Shown here: one piece after another, positions 51,680-58,566 of the stretch
Numbering within the stretch: position 1 is the first letter of the stretch
Layout of the letters: each line of letters starts with the position of its first letter
DNA from: an uncultured delta proteobacterium
GTDB taxonomy: Bacteria > Myxococcota_A > Polyangia > Polyangiales > Polyangiaceae
Assembly: GCA_903892415.1 (NCBI GenBank)
Contig: CAITIQ010000394.1
Coordinates: 1-64,000, forward strand
DNA length: 64,000 nucleotides
Reading direction: 5' to 3'
Program-made: the position numbers and the translations under genes
Notes under the pieces: model-generated
The model's database searches: none
What the model saw: only the letters and a program-made list of their open reading frames with translations
What the model was told of the DNA's origin: nothing

Positions 51680-53071
51680 CTACTGTACGAGGAAAACGCC
51701 CTTGAGATCTTCGGTGGAGGAGATCGGAACGCCGTCTTTGATCGAGGTCGCGCGGAATTGGTACAGGTTGCCGGACTCGAGCGCCGGCCCGTCGTAAGCG
51801 ACCGAGGCCGGCTTGTTGCCGCCCTGGTCGAAGTTGCCGCTGGTCTCCCAAACCAGGCTGCCGAACGCGTCAAACACTTGCACCTGGTACTCGTCTTCGC
51901 TCGAGTCGTCCTCCCAGCTCAGGGTGAGCGGCTCGGAGACCGTCTCGATATCGTTTGCGCCGGGCGATTCGACGGCCAGCGCTCCAGTCACTTTGAAGCT
52001 CTCGGCGAGGGCGATGTCCTGCCCCGCGACCTCGAGTCTCACGAGCTCGGTGCCGCCGATCGACGTGTCGGGATCGCGCACCAAGCCGTCGTTCTCGAAG
52101 GCCGCGAGCACCACGTACTTGCCGTCGGGGACGCCCTCGATCGAGAAGGCGCCCGTCACGTTGGCGGCGCGCAATCCGGGCGGCGCTTCACCGCGTGCCA
52201 ACGATTCAACGAAGGTATCTTCGAGCACGAGGATCACGCTTGTCGCGCTGCCGCCCATGGCGTTAACGATCTGCACGTTGCCGCTGACGCTGACGGCGGG
52301 CTTGTCGTTGGCTTGCAGCGTGACTCCGCCGGTCTCTGCGCCCGCGCTGACGTCCACGGTGACGGGGTCGAAGTTGAGGCCTTGCTGATAGCCGCTGACC
52401 TCCACACTCCCGGACGGCACATTGAAGACGACGAATTGCCCATCGCTATCGGCGACGCCGGTGCGTCCTCCGGCCTCGACCAAGGTTCCGCCCGGAAGCT
52501 CGGCCACGACCTGCCCGGCGACCGAACCGAGGCCGCTCGTATCCTCCAGCGCGATCAACGCGAGATCGCTGTTGGCTTGCTGCAACACCAGCGGATCACC
52601 GCTGCTGTCGGCCAAATCGAGTGGGAGCGCGACGCGCGGCGCGGATGGAAACGACTGATAGTCGGCTGCGTCGGCGCGCAAGGTGAAGCTGCGCGAGAGC
52701 GGTGCTCCCTCGACGGTGCGTTTGGTTGGGACCGGCAGCTCGTAGCTCCCGTCGGCTGCGCTGATGGCGACGGTCGAGAGCGAGGCACCGTTCTCGTCGC
52801 GAGCCACCACCCGAGCCGCGCCGATCCCCTCGTCGCTGACGAAGTCGAACACGCGCCCTTTGACCAACACCGGAGCGAAACAGCCTGTGGTTCCGTTCTC
52901 GACCTCTTCGCAGGTCTGGCCTTCGGCGCAGCCGGTCTGTTGCACCGAATCACAGGCGGCACCCCCGGTGCCCCCCGAGCCGCCTGACCCAGCGTCATCA
53001 CCGCAGGCGCCGGAGAGCACGCCGCCCGAGAGCATGACGCCGAGCGCGATCAGCGATTGCGTCAGCCTCAT
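51680..53071 (-). CDS. Lipoprotein with carboxypeptidase-regulatory-like domains
   Basis: A 463-residue lipoprotein, signal ending VLSGACGDD, a Gly linker and a Cys knot (CDSVQQTGCAEGQTC), then beta-sandwich repeats of the CarboxypepD_reg/Big type (VKGRVFDFVSDEGIGAARVVARDENG, AGQVVAELPGGTLVEAGGRTG, VPDGKYVVLAAF) and a fibronectin-like end (SWEDDSSEDEYQVQVFD). The layout suggests a surface protein able to feel ligand or cell-wall state. ATG 53071 overlaps the stop of the upstream gene by 4 bp. Second gene of the ECF operon. Confidence 0.8.
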   Translation of the reverse strand: MRLTQSLIALGVMLSGGVLSGACGDDAGSGGSGGTGGAACDSVQQTGCAEGQTCEEVENGTTGCFAPVLVKGRVFDFVSDEGIGAARVVARDENGASLSTVAISAADGSYELPVPTKRTVEGAPLSRSFTLRADAADYQSFPSAPRVALPLDLADSSGDPLVLQQANSDLALIALEDTSGLGSVAGQVVAELPGGTLVEAGGRTGVADSDGQFVVFNVPSGSVEVSGYQQGLNFDPVTVDVSAGAETGGVTLQANDKPAVSVSGNVQIVNAMGGSATSVILVLEDTFVESLARGEAPPGLRAANVTGAFSIEGVPDGKYVVLAAFENDGLVRDPDTSIGGTELVRLEVAGQDIALAESFKVTGALAVESPGANDIETVSEPLTLSWEDDSSEDEYQVQVFDAFGSLVWETSGNFDQGGNKPASVAYDGPALESGNLYQFRATSIKDGVPISSTEDLKGVFLVQ

Positions 53072-54150
53072 TGCGGCACCGCATAGCAGCAGCCGGTGTT
53101 GCAGAACTCGCCCGCTGGGCAGGGCGACTGACCTGCAAGTCCGCACGCCTGGACGCCCTCGGGACATTGTCCGGAGCCGCCGCTACCACCGCCGCCGCTC
53201 GCCGAGCCGCCTGCCGAGCCGCCGCCGGCGCCGCCACCACCTTCACCGCACTCGGGTCCGGGGAGCGGCTTGCCGATGCAGATCTCGCATTCGCCGCAGT
53301 CGTTGAAGCACGCGGCGACCGGCACGCAGGGGTGACAAACCGTCGGGTCGTCGAGCGCGTCCATGGTGCAAACGGTGGTGCCGGTAACGCCCTCCGAACC
53401 GAGCCAGACGAAGGCGCCGCTGCCCGCCGGCAGCTCGCAACAACCAAAACAATCGCAGCCGTTCGGCGTGAGCGGTCCGCAGTAGTCATGGCACGCGTCC
53501 GACTGGGCGGCGTTTAGCTCGCTGCAGGTTTTCCCTGTTGGCGGGATCACCGTATCGGGGCCGGTGTACTCACATTGAGCGCCGTTGTTCGGCTCGGGAT
53601 AGTAGTTGGGCGCAATCTCGTTCGTGTCGCATTCGTGACTCCAATAGCAGTCGTCGTTGCCCGCGCCGGAGTCTTGGTCGAAGTAGCAATCCACCTTGCA
53701 GGCCGGCCCGGTCTGCCCGGGGATGCCCCCGAAGAAGCTGTCTTCGGTGTTGTCGCAAGGGCCGAGGCAATCGGGATCTTGTGAGTCGAGCAGGCCGTCC
53801 GCGTCGTTGTCGAGCAGGTCGCCGCAGGCGTAGATGTGGCCCTGGCATTCGGCGATCTCTGTGGGCGGGCCGCCGACTCCGCCAGCGCCGCCGCTATTGG
53901 AGCCGCCATTGCTGGCGCCGCCGCTATTGGAGCCGCCATTGCTGGCGCCGCCGCTATTGGAGCCGCCGCTGTTTGAGCCGCCGTTATTGCTCGAGGCTCC
54001 GCTGCCGCCCGAGCCTCCGCCTGCGTCAGCGACGTTGGCGGTGTCGTCGCAGCCGAGGGGTAGCACGAACGAACTCACAAGAACCCACACGCCGAATCGG
54101 TTTTGGTTGCGCACCTTGGTCAGTGGCACGCACTTTCGTTCACGGCTCAA
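53068..54150 (-). CDS. Gly/Ser/Asn-rich Cys-rich lipoprotein, first gene of ECF operon
   Basis: About 360 residues, lipoprotein signal ending VLPLGCDD. A 10-residue GGASNGGSNS repeat follows, encoded by a 30-bp tandem repeat with two perfect units (53885-53944) and a third partial one. Then a Cys-rich domain with many Cys pairs and DND..DGL..DQDPD-type Asp-rich motifs, and a second Gly-rich linker near the C-terminus. The frame starts at TTG 54150, with GTG 54114 giving a normal signal peptide as well. Surface protein, function unknown. Confidence 0.72.
   Translation of the reverse strand: MSRERKCVPLTKVRNQNRFGVWVLVSSFVLPLGCDDTANVADAGGGSGGSGASSNNGGSNSGGSNSGGASNGGSNSGGASNGGSNSGGAGGVGGPPTEIAECQGHIYACGDLLDNDADGLLDSQDPDCLGPCDNTEDSFFGGIPGQTGPACKVDCYFDQDSGAGNDDCYWSHECDTNEIAPNYYPEPNNGAQCEYTGPDTVIPPTGKTCSELNAAQSDACHDYCGPLTPNGCDCFGCCELPAGSGAFVWLGSEGVTGTTVCTMDALDDPTVCHPCVPVAACFNDCGECEICIGKPLPGPECGEGGGGAGGGSAGGSASGGGGSGGSGQCPEGVQACGLAGQSPCPAGEFCNTGCCYAVPQ
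53885..53974. repeat. 30-bp tandem repeat in lipoprotein linker
   Basis: Two perfect 30-bp units (53885-53914, 53915-53944) beginning GCGCCGCCGCTATTGGAGCC, and a third copy that diverges after 23 bases. It encodes the GGASNGGSNS linker and could vary in copy number by slippage. Confidence 0.85.
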
Positions 54151-54193
54151 CTTTCTTTGTCATGCTCCGGCGGTCGAGCGGCGGCTGCGTCGC

Positions 54194-54229
54194 TTGACGC
54201 TAGAACAGGCTGGTTGCTACGCCGCTCCC
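54194..54229 (+). promoter_or_regulatory. Putative leaderless promoter of the 54230 lipoprotein
   Basis: TTGACG (54194-54199), 18-bp spacer, extended -10 TGC TACGCC (54215-54223), then 6 nt to ATG 54230. The best -35 match among the leaderless set. Confidence 0.6.
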
Positions 54230-55207
54230 ATGGGTAGGGGAGCAGCTCGCGTTGGGACATTCGTACTTCTTGCTGCAGCTTGTGGCGAACCGACGCCACT
54301 GGCGACTGCGCCGAGCGCGGTCTCGGCTCCGCGGCCGAGCTCGAGTGCAGCAGTTTCCTCGGCCGCCGTGGCGCCAAGCTCGTCAGCCGTGGCCGTTCCC
54401 AGTGCACGTGTGCGCGCGGTTCCCACCATTTTTCCAAATGAGCCGGAGCGGGACGCGCCGGTGCCCGGCTCGACGCAGGGGACGATCGCCTGCGGAAGGG
54501 TGCGCTGCGATGCGACCCAGGAGCGTTGTCGCTACGCTTCGTACGCGCTCGGTCTTGCGTGTGCCGAGCGTCGTACGCCCGTCGGGGATCTAGACGCGGG
54601 TGATGGCACCGAATGCGATGACGCCTCCGATTGCCCGACTGCCAACGTTTGTTGTCGGCGTTTGAATCGAAACGCCGGCGAGTCCGCGGTGTGTGTGGCT
54701 GCTGCTGACGCGGAATCCGCCTGCGAAGAGGAGTATTGCGCCGAGGGCGGCGCTCCTTGCTCCAAAGGGGAATGCTCGAAGGACGCGACCGGCTTGGGGG
54801 TCTGCGTCGTCGAGCGGCCTGTGCGGCCCGCGAGCTGCGCCGGCGGACGCAAGTGCCCGCTTGAACGGCCGATCTGCGCCGTCTCTGCAGGCGGAGCATT
54901 TTGCGTGGCGAGCGGTAGCAAGCAGTTCCGATCGGTGAAAGCCGACCATCGCTACGAGTGCACCCGCCACAGCGACTGCTCGGAGAACGAGGTTTGCGCG
55001 CACGTCTACGGTGAGATCGAGCATCAGGTCGAGACCTACTGCACTCGTATGTCCCCCTCGGTGGGCACCCTCGTCTGCGACAGGGAGGAATCAGGCGCCT
55101 GCGGGAGCAACAAGGCCTGTTACGCCAAGAGCTGCGTCAACTACGAGCGAGCGCTGCCATGGATGGGCGTTTGGACGCCGCCGAGCGACTGCGAGTGCAG
55201 CAATTAG
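54230..55207 (+). CDS. Cys-rich secreted lipoprotein
   Basis: A 325-residue lipoprotein with lipobox LLAAACGE, a Ser/Ala/Val linker to about residue 65, and a Cys-rich body with about 24 Cys in EGF-like spacings (CDDASDCPTANVCCRR, CTRHSDCSENEVCAHV). It is of the myxobacterial Cys-rich lipoprotein kind; function unknown. The frame is open upstream to 53834 but that part overlaps the divergent lipoprotein. Divergent from the ECF operon. Confidence 0.78.
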   Translation: MGRGAARVGTFVLLAAACGEPTPLATAPSAVSAPRPSSSAAVSSAAVAPSSSAVAVPSARVRAVPTIFPNEPERDAPVPGSTQGTIACGRVRCDATQERCRYASYALGLACAERRTPVGDLDAGDGTECDDASDCPTANVCCRRLNRNAGESAVCVAAADAESACEEEYCAEGGAPCSKGECSKDATGLGVCVVERPVRPASCAGGRKCPLERPICAVSAGGAFCVASGSKQFRSVKADHRYECTRHSDCSENEVCAHVYGEIEHQVETYCTRMSPSVGTLVCDREESGACGSNKACYAKSCVNYERALPWMGVWTPPSDCECSN

Positions 55208-55400
55208 CAAGGCAGCGCCCGTCTGCTAGACGAGCACCATCAAGCGAGGCTAGGCGATGCAGCCTGCGGCGTCTGCTCCGCATCGCAGCTCCGCAGTTGG
55301 TGCGGAGGACGCGGCCGGCGGCGAGCAAGGCCCGCTCGACCGATCACGAATACGGCGGATTTTGCTGGGGTCCAGCGCGATTTCGATAGGAGCGACGGCT

Positions 55401-55416
55401 TGGCACGCCCCTCGCT
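55401..55416 (+). promoter_or_regulatory. Putative sigma-54 promoter
   Basis: TGGCAC (55401-55406), 5-nt spacer, TCGCT (55412-55416); the GG and GC dinucleotides are 10 bp apart as required. AAGGAG then ATG 55440 follow. It would need an activator (NtrC-type) not seen in the window. Confidence 0.5.
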
Positions 55417-55439
55417 TTGGTAGCCCTCAAGGAGCCGCT

Positions 55440-55874
55440 ATGAACCGAATCAATACCGTTGTGCTTTGTGCCGTCCTCTTCGCTGTCGTTCCCGGATGTA
55501 CCGTCCGCGCCGGTGGAGGCGGCCGCGGCGGCGGCCAGGGCGCAGGGCAAGCCGCGCGTGCGGAGGGGGAACTCCTCGGCGAACGCTGGGTGGATGGTCG
55601 TTCGGATCGCGACGTCATCCGAGCGGCTAACCAGGGCCGATTTCGACAGATCGTGATCGCGGTCGAAGGCAGCGCGTTAGCGATGGACAACGTCGTGGTG
55701 ACCTTCGGCGATGGCAGCACCTTCTCTCCGCCCACCCGCCTCGTGTTCGACCAAAACAGTCGCAGCCGCGTGATCGATCTTCCCGGTGGCGCGCGCAACA
55801 TCCAACACATCGACTTTCGTTATGGCAACCTCCCCGGCGGTGGGCGCGCTCGCGTAGCGGTGTACGGCCGCTGA
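55440..55874 (+). CDS. Small secreted DUF2541-like lipoprotein
   Basis: A 144-residue lipoprotein with lipobox VVPGCTVR, a Gly linker, and a C-terminal beta-sandwich resembling DUF2541 (RWVDGRSDRDVI, FRQIVIAVEGSALAMDNVVVTF, SRVIDLPGGARNIQHIDFRYG, ending VAVYGR). AAGGAG lies 5 nt before the ATG. A sigma-54-type element just upstream would put it under activator-dependent control. The longer frame from 55257 was rejected. Function unknown. Confidence 0.72.
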   Translation: MNRINTVVLCAVLFAVVPGCTVRAGGGGRGGGQGAGQAARAEGELLGERWVDGRSDRDVIRAANQGRFRQIVIAVEGSALAMDNVVVTFGDGSTFSPPTRLVFDQNSRSRVIDLPGGARNIQHIDFRYGNLPGGGRARVAVYGR

Positions 55875-55894
55875 GAATCGCGATGAAACGGTGC

Positions 55895-55927
55895 TAGGGT
55901 CGTCGGCCGTCCCAAGCAGGTGAGGAG
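55895..55927 (+). promoter_or_regulatory. Putative promoter and RBS of the 55938 gene
   Basis: CTGAGA (55871-55876), 18-bp spacer, TGC TAGGGT (55892-55900), and GGTGAGGAG (55919-55927) 10 nt before ATG 55938: a conventional leadered start. Confidence 0.5.
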
Positions 55928-55937
55928 CCCGATTGAT

Positions 55938-56204
55938 ATGTTTGCAGAGCCGAGTCGCCCAATGACGCCCGAAGAACTCAAACTCATCTGCCGTGTGTGG
56001 CAAGACAACGGCAGTGACGATCCGACGGGGCAGTGGTTGGAGCTGTGGGACGGCGGGCAGTCCGACGACTACCCCGATGAGCGCGACGCGATCCTAGCGA
56101 TCGCCACCGCATGCGGGCTCCCGGCCGAGATGACCGCGCGTCGCGTGTTGAGGTTGCGCAAGACGCAGCAGTTGAACGACGAGATCCTAAGCAACTACCG
56201 CTGA
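55938..56204 (+). CDS. Small hypothetical protein
   Basis: An 88-residue acidic helical protein, no signal peptide. Contains SRPMTPEELKLICRVW near the N-terminus and a RVLRLRKTQQLNDEIL end. No family recognised. Strong Shine-Dalgarno GGTGAGGAG. It converges with the sterol-desaturase-family gene (6-nt gap). Confidence 0.7.
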   Translation: MFAEPSRPMTPEELKLICRVWQDNGSDDPTGQWLELWDGGQSDDYPDERDAILAIATACGLPAEMTARRVLRLRKTQQLNDEILSNYR

Positions 56205-56210
56205 GGGCGC

Positions 56211-57056
56211 TCAATCCTCCTCATGGGGCGCATAGGACGGCGGCTTCAGTAGTACGCGCATCGCCCCGCGGAGGCTTCTCGCCTTCCGAACATCAGCCCA
56301 CAGCGCGCCGTAGCCGTGCCAAACGATGCGGAGCGGGTTGTAGGAGTCGACGTCCTTCGTGAGGCCGTAGCGCGGTCTTCCGTCTTCTTCGCGAAACGTG
56401 CCGAACAGACGGTCCCAGATAATGAGGCGCGCGCCGTAGTTGCAATCCAAGTACTTCGCGTCGCTTCCGTGGTGCACGCGATGGTGGGAGGGCGTGCCGA
56501 ACACCCATTCCAGCGGCCCCAATTTACCGACGAGCTCGGTGTGTTGGAGCAGGCCGCACACGAGATTGAAGGCTCCGAGCGGCGCCAGCATGATCGGGTC
56601 GAAGCCAAAGAGCGGCGCCCAGAAGCCGATGATTGGATGGTAGAGCACCTCGCCCCACGGCATGCGAACGGCCGTGCCGAACGTGTAGGTGCGACTCGAA
56701 TGGTGGTTCTCATGGGTAGCCCAAAAGAACCGGACCTCGTGCTCCATGCGGTGCACCCAGTAGTAGACGAAGTCGCCAATCAACAGCAGCAGGAGCCATG
56801 AGAGCGGCGAGGCAACAGACCACGTCATGAGCCGATAGTGCTCATGGACGTAGACGTAGGCGCCGAGGAATAGCAGCTTGGTTCCGAGAACCGCGATCAC
56901 GAAGTATCCCAAGCCGACGCCGTAAGAGGTTGCCTCTTCGCGGATATCCGCCCCCCGCCCGAGCATGCGCGACGCTAGTGCTTCGAGCGCGATGAGCAGC
57001 ACCACCGCGACGATGAGGTACGGGCCCTCGCCGAGGGCGAGCAGTCGCGGTAGCAA
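56211..57056 (-). CDS. Sterol desaturase/fatty-acid hydroxylase family protein
   Basis: A 281-residue membrane di-iron oxygenase. The His clusters are HRMEH (102-106), HENHH (115-119), HTEL (172) and HHRVHH (191-196), with four or five TM segments. The family uses O2 to desaturate or hydroxylate sterols, carotenoids or lipids. It starts at TTG 57056, inside the response-regulator frame; the frame continues upstream as LPRLLA preceded by non-native residues, so the start is uncertain. Following the ODP/regulator genes, its O2 need may be what links it to them. Confidence 0.82.
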   Translation of the reverse strand: MLPRLLALGEGPYLIVAVVLLIALEALASRMLGRGADIREEATSYGVGLGYFVIAVLGTKLLFLGAYVYVHEHYRLMTWSVASPLSWLLLLLIGDFVYYWVHRMEHEVRFFWATHENHHSSRTYTFGTAVRMPWGEVLYHPIIGFWAPLFGFDPIMLAPLGAFNLVCGLLQHTELVGKLGPLEWVFGTPSHHRVHHGSDAKYLDCNYGARLIIWDRLFGTFREEDGRPRYGLTKDVDSYNPLRIVWHGYGALWADVRKARSLRGAMRVLLKPPSYAPHEED

Positions 57057-57447
57057 CGAGTTGGCGAAAGTGACGCAGTCGATCGAGCGCGATCGGTTTC
57101 TCGTGGACCTCGATGCCGGCGCGGTCCGGCAGCCGGGCGCGATAGCGATTCAGATACGCTGTAACGAACACCACCGGCACGCGCATGCCGGCGCGGTCGA
57201 CCTCGGCGGCGATCTCGACGCCCGAGCCATCCGGCAGATCCAAGTCGGAGATGATCAACGCCGGTGGATAGGCTGCCATCAGCACCTTGGCGTCCTTCAC
57301 GGTGCCAGCGTCGAGCACCTCGATGCCGGGCAACTTGGAGAGTCCGCGCACCATCGACGCACGCAGCACCGGCTCGTCTTCGACCAGCAGTACGACGTGC
57401 GGACTGCCCGCCGGGCGACCTTCAGGCGGGGAGTTGGAGCTCATCAT
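56842..57447 (-). CDS. Single-domain response regulator with aberrant C-terminus
   Basis: A CheY-like receiver: acidic pair E23-D24, phospho-acceptor D68 in ISDLDLPDGSG, T96 in VFVTAY, K117 in VHEKP. The receiver fold ends near residue 128. After that, about 73 residues are read from DNA that, in another frame, codes for the start of the sterol desaturase (215-nt overlap). This tail (Arg/Gly-rich) is unlike any receiver. Start at ATG 57447 or 57444, overlapping the MBL gene by about 25 nt. No DNA-binding domain is present. Confidence 0.72.
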   Translation of the reverse strand: MMSSNSPPEGRPAGSPHVVLLVEDEPVLRASMVRGLSKLPGIEVLDAGTVKDAKVLMAAYPPALIISDLDLPDGSGVEIAAEVDRAGMRVPVVFVTAYLNRYRARLPDRAGIEVHEKPIALDRLRHFRQLVATATARPRRGPVPHRRGGAAHRARSTSVAHARAGGGYPRRGNLLRRRLGILRDRGSRNQAAIPRRLRLRP

Positions 57448-58177
57448 CCAATAGGTCCATTCCGCATTGCAGCGTTTCACACCAGGAGAGGAAGCGCTCG
57501 ACCATGGCCGGTCCGCGAAAGAGCGCGCCGTGTTGCGGAGCGATGATTTGGACGTCCAATTTGCGCACCATCTTTACCCACGCTCGCAGCGCTTTGCTGC
57601 CGGCCATGTAGCGCTTGTGGAAGCCCTCCATCGCGGGAAGGTGGGCGTCGAAGTCTTGTACTTCCACTGTTTCGCCGCCGATCGAGGCGCCGAGATCGCC
57701 GCTGTAGAGGATCTTCGATACCGGGTCATAGAGGTGGAAGTTGCCGCACGAGTGGAGGAAGTGTGCTTGTAGCAAGAGCATCTCGGCGCTGCCGAGCGGC
57801 AGGCGCATGCCCTGGTCGGGAATGGGCAAGAGTCGATCGAGGACCAAGTGATCCAAGCCGAAGTGCGGCACGAAGCGGATCCAAAGTTTAGATACGTAAG
57901 CCACTGCGTCGGTGGTCATCAGCCAGCCGTTGGTGGCCGCGACGATGTCGGGGTCTTGATGGGAGAGGAAGATCTTCTCCAGCTTGGAACGACCGAGCTG
58001 GGTCATCGTCCCAGCCAACACCTTCGAGTAAACCTTGTGTCCTCCTGGATCCAGGATCATCCCTGAGGCGCCGTCGACGATCACATGCTGATTGGCTTGC
58101 ACAGCCAAACCAGAGGAGACGTCCTCGAGCAGGACATTCTTGTGTGTACCGTTGTCGAAGAGAATTGTAGGGGGCAT
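57422..58177 (-). CDS. ODP/flavodiiron-like metallo-beta-lactamase-fold protein
   Basis: A 251-residue protein of the flavodiiron (FprA/ODP) branch of the metallo-beta-lactamase fold. The di-iron ligands are in place: HQDPD (73-77; the usual final His of HxExDH is Ile78), H142 in LHSCGNF, D161 in SGDLGAS and H216 in PQHGALF, with spacings like those of flavodiiron proteins. No flavodoxin domain follows, as in oxygen-binding ODP sensors described in spirochaetes. Cytosolic. It lies between the roadblock and response-regulator genes. Confidence 0.85.
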   Translation of the reverse strand: MPPTILFDNGTHKNVLLEDVSSGLAVQANQHVIVDGASGMILDPGGHKVYSKVLAGTMTQLGRSKLEKIFLSHQDPDIVAATNGWLMTTDAVAYVSKLWIRFVPHFGLDHLVLDRLLPIPDQGMRLPLGSAEMLLLQAHFLHSCGNFHLYDPVSKILYSGDLGASIGGETVEVQDFDAHLPAMEGFHKRYMAGSKALRAWVKMVRKLDVQIIAPQHGALFRGPAMVERFLSWCETLQCGMDLLDDELQLPA

Positions 58178-58200
58178 TGGAACTCTCGCTGATGAAGGGA

Positions 58201-58566
58201 CTAAAGAACCTTGCGGATTTCTTCGACTGAGCGCCGCATATCCAAGAACACGAGGCCGAGCTTGGCTTGTTTGCTCGCCAGGCAGAGCAGCAGCGTCCCA
58301 GAGCCCGAGGCGATCATCACGGCGTAGCCATTCTTGCCGCGCACCAGCACCTCTTCGACCTCGCCCCGCTCGAGTTCGGCGGCTGCGCGCGCACCGAGGC
58401 TCGAGAGCGTCGCGCTCATACCAGCGACGCGGGTTTCGTCGACGTGTTGCGGAAGAGCACTGGCGATCATCAGCCCGTCGTCGGAGATCAAGGCGCTGGC
58501 CTCGATGTCGGGAGAGGCGCTTTGGAGAGATCGGAGAATGCGGTTGAGATTTTCGACTCGACTCAT
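58201..58566 (-). CDS. Roadblock/LC7 domain protein
   Basis: A 121-residue single-domain protein of the roadblock/LC7 (MglB-like) fold: IEASALISDDGLMIASALPQ near residue 21 and VMIASGSGTLLLCLASK followed by LGLVFLDMRRSVEEIRKVL at the C-terminus. MglB proteins are GAPs or scaffolds for small GTPases such as MglA; no GTPase gene is in the window. ATG 58566 overlaps the kinase stop by 4 bp, so it is translationally coupled to the kinase gene. Confidence 0.85.
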   Translation of the reverse strand: MSRVENLNRILRSLQSASPDIEASALISDDGLMIASALPQHVDETRVAGMSATLSSLGARAAAELERGEVEEVLVRGKNGYAVMIASGSGTLLLCLASKQAKLGLVFLDMRRSVEEIRKVL

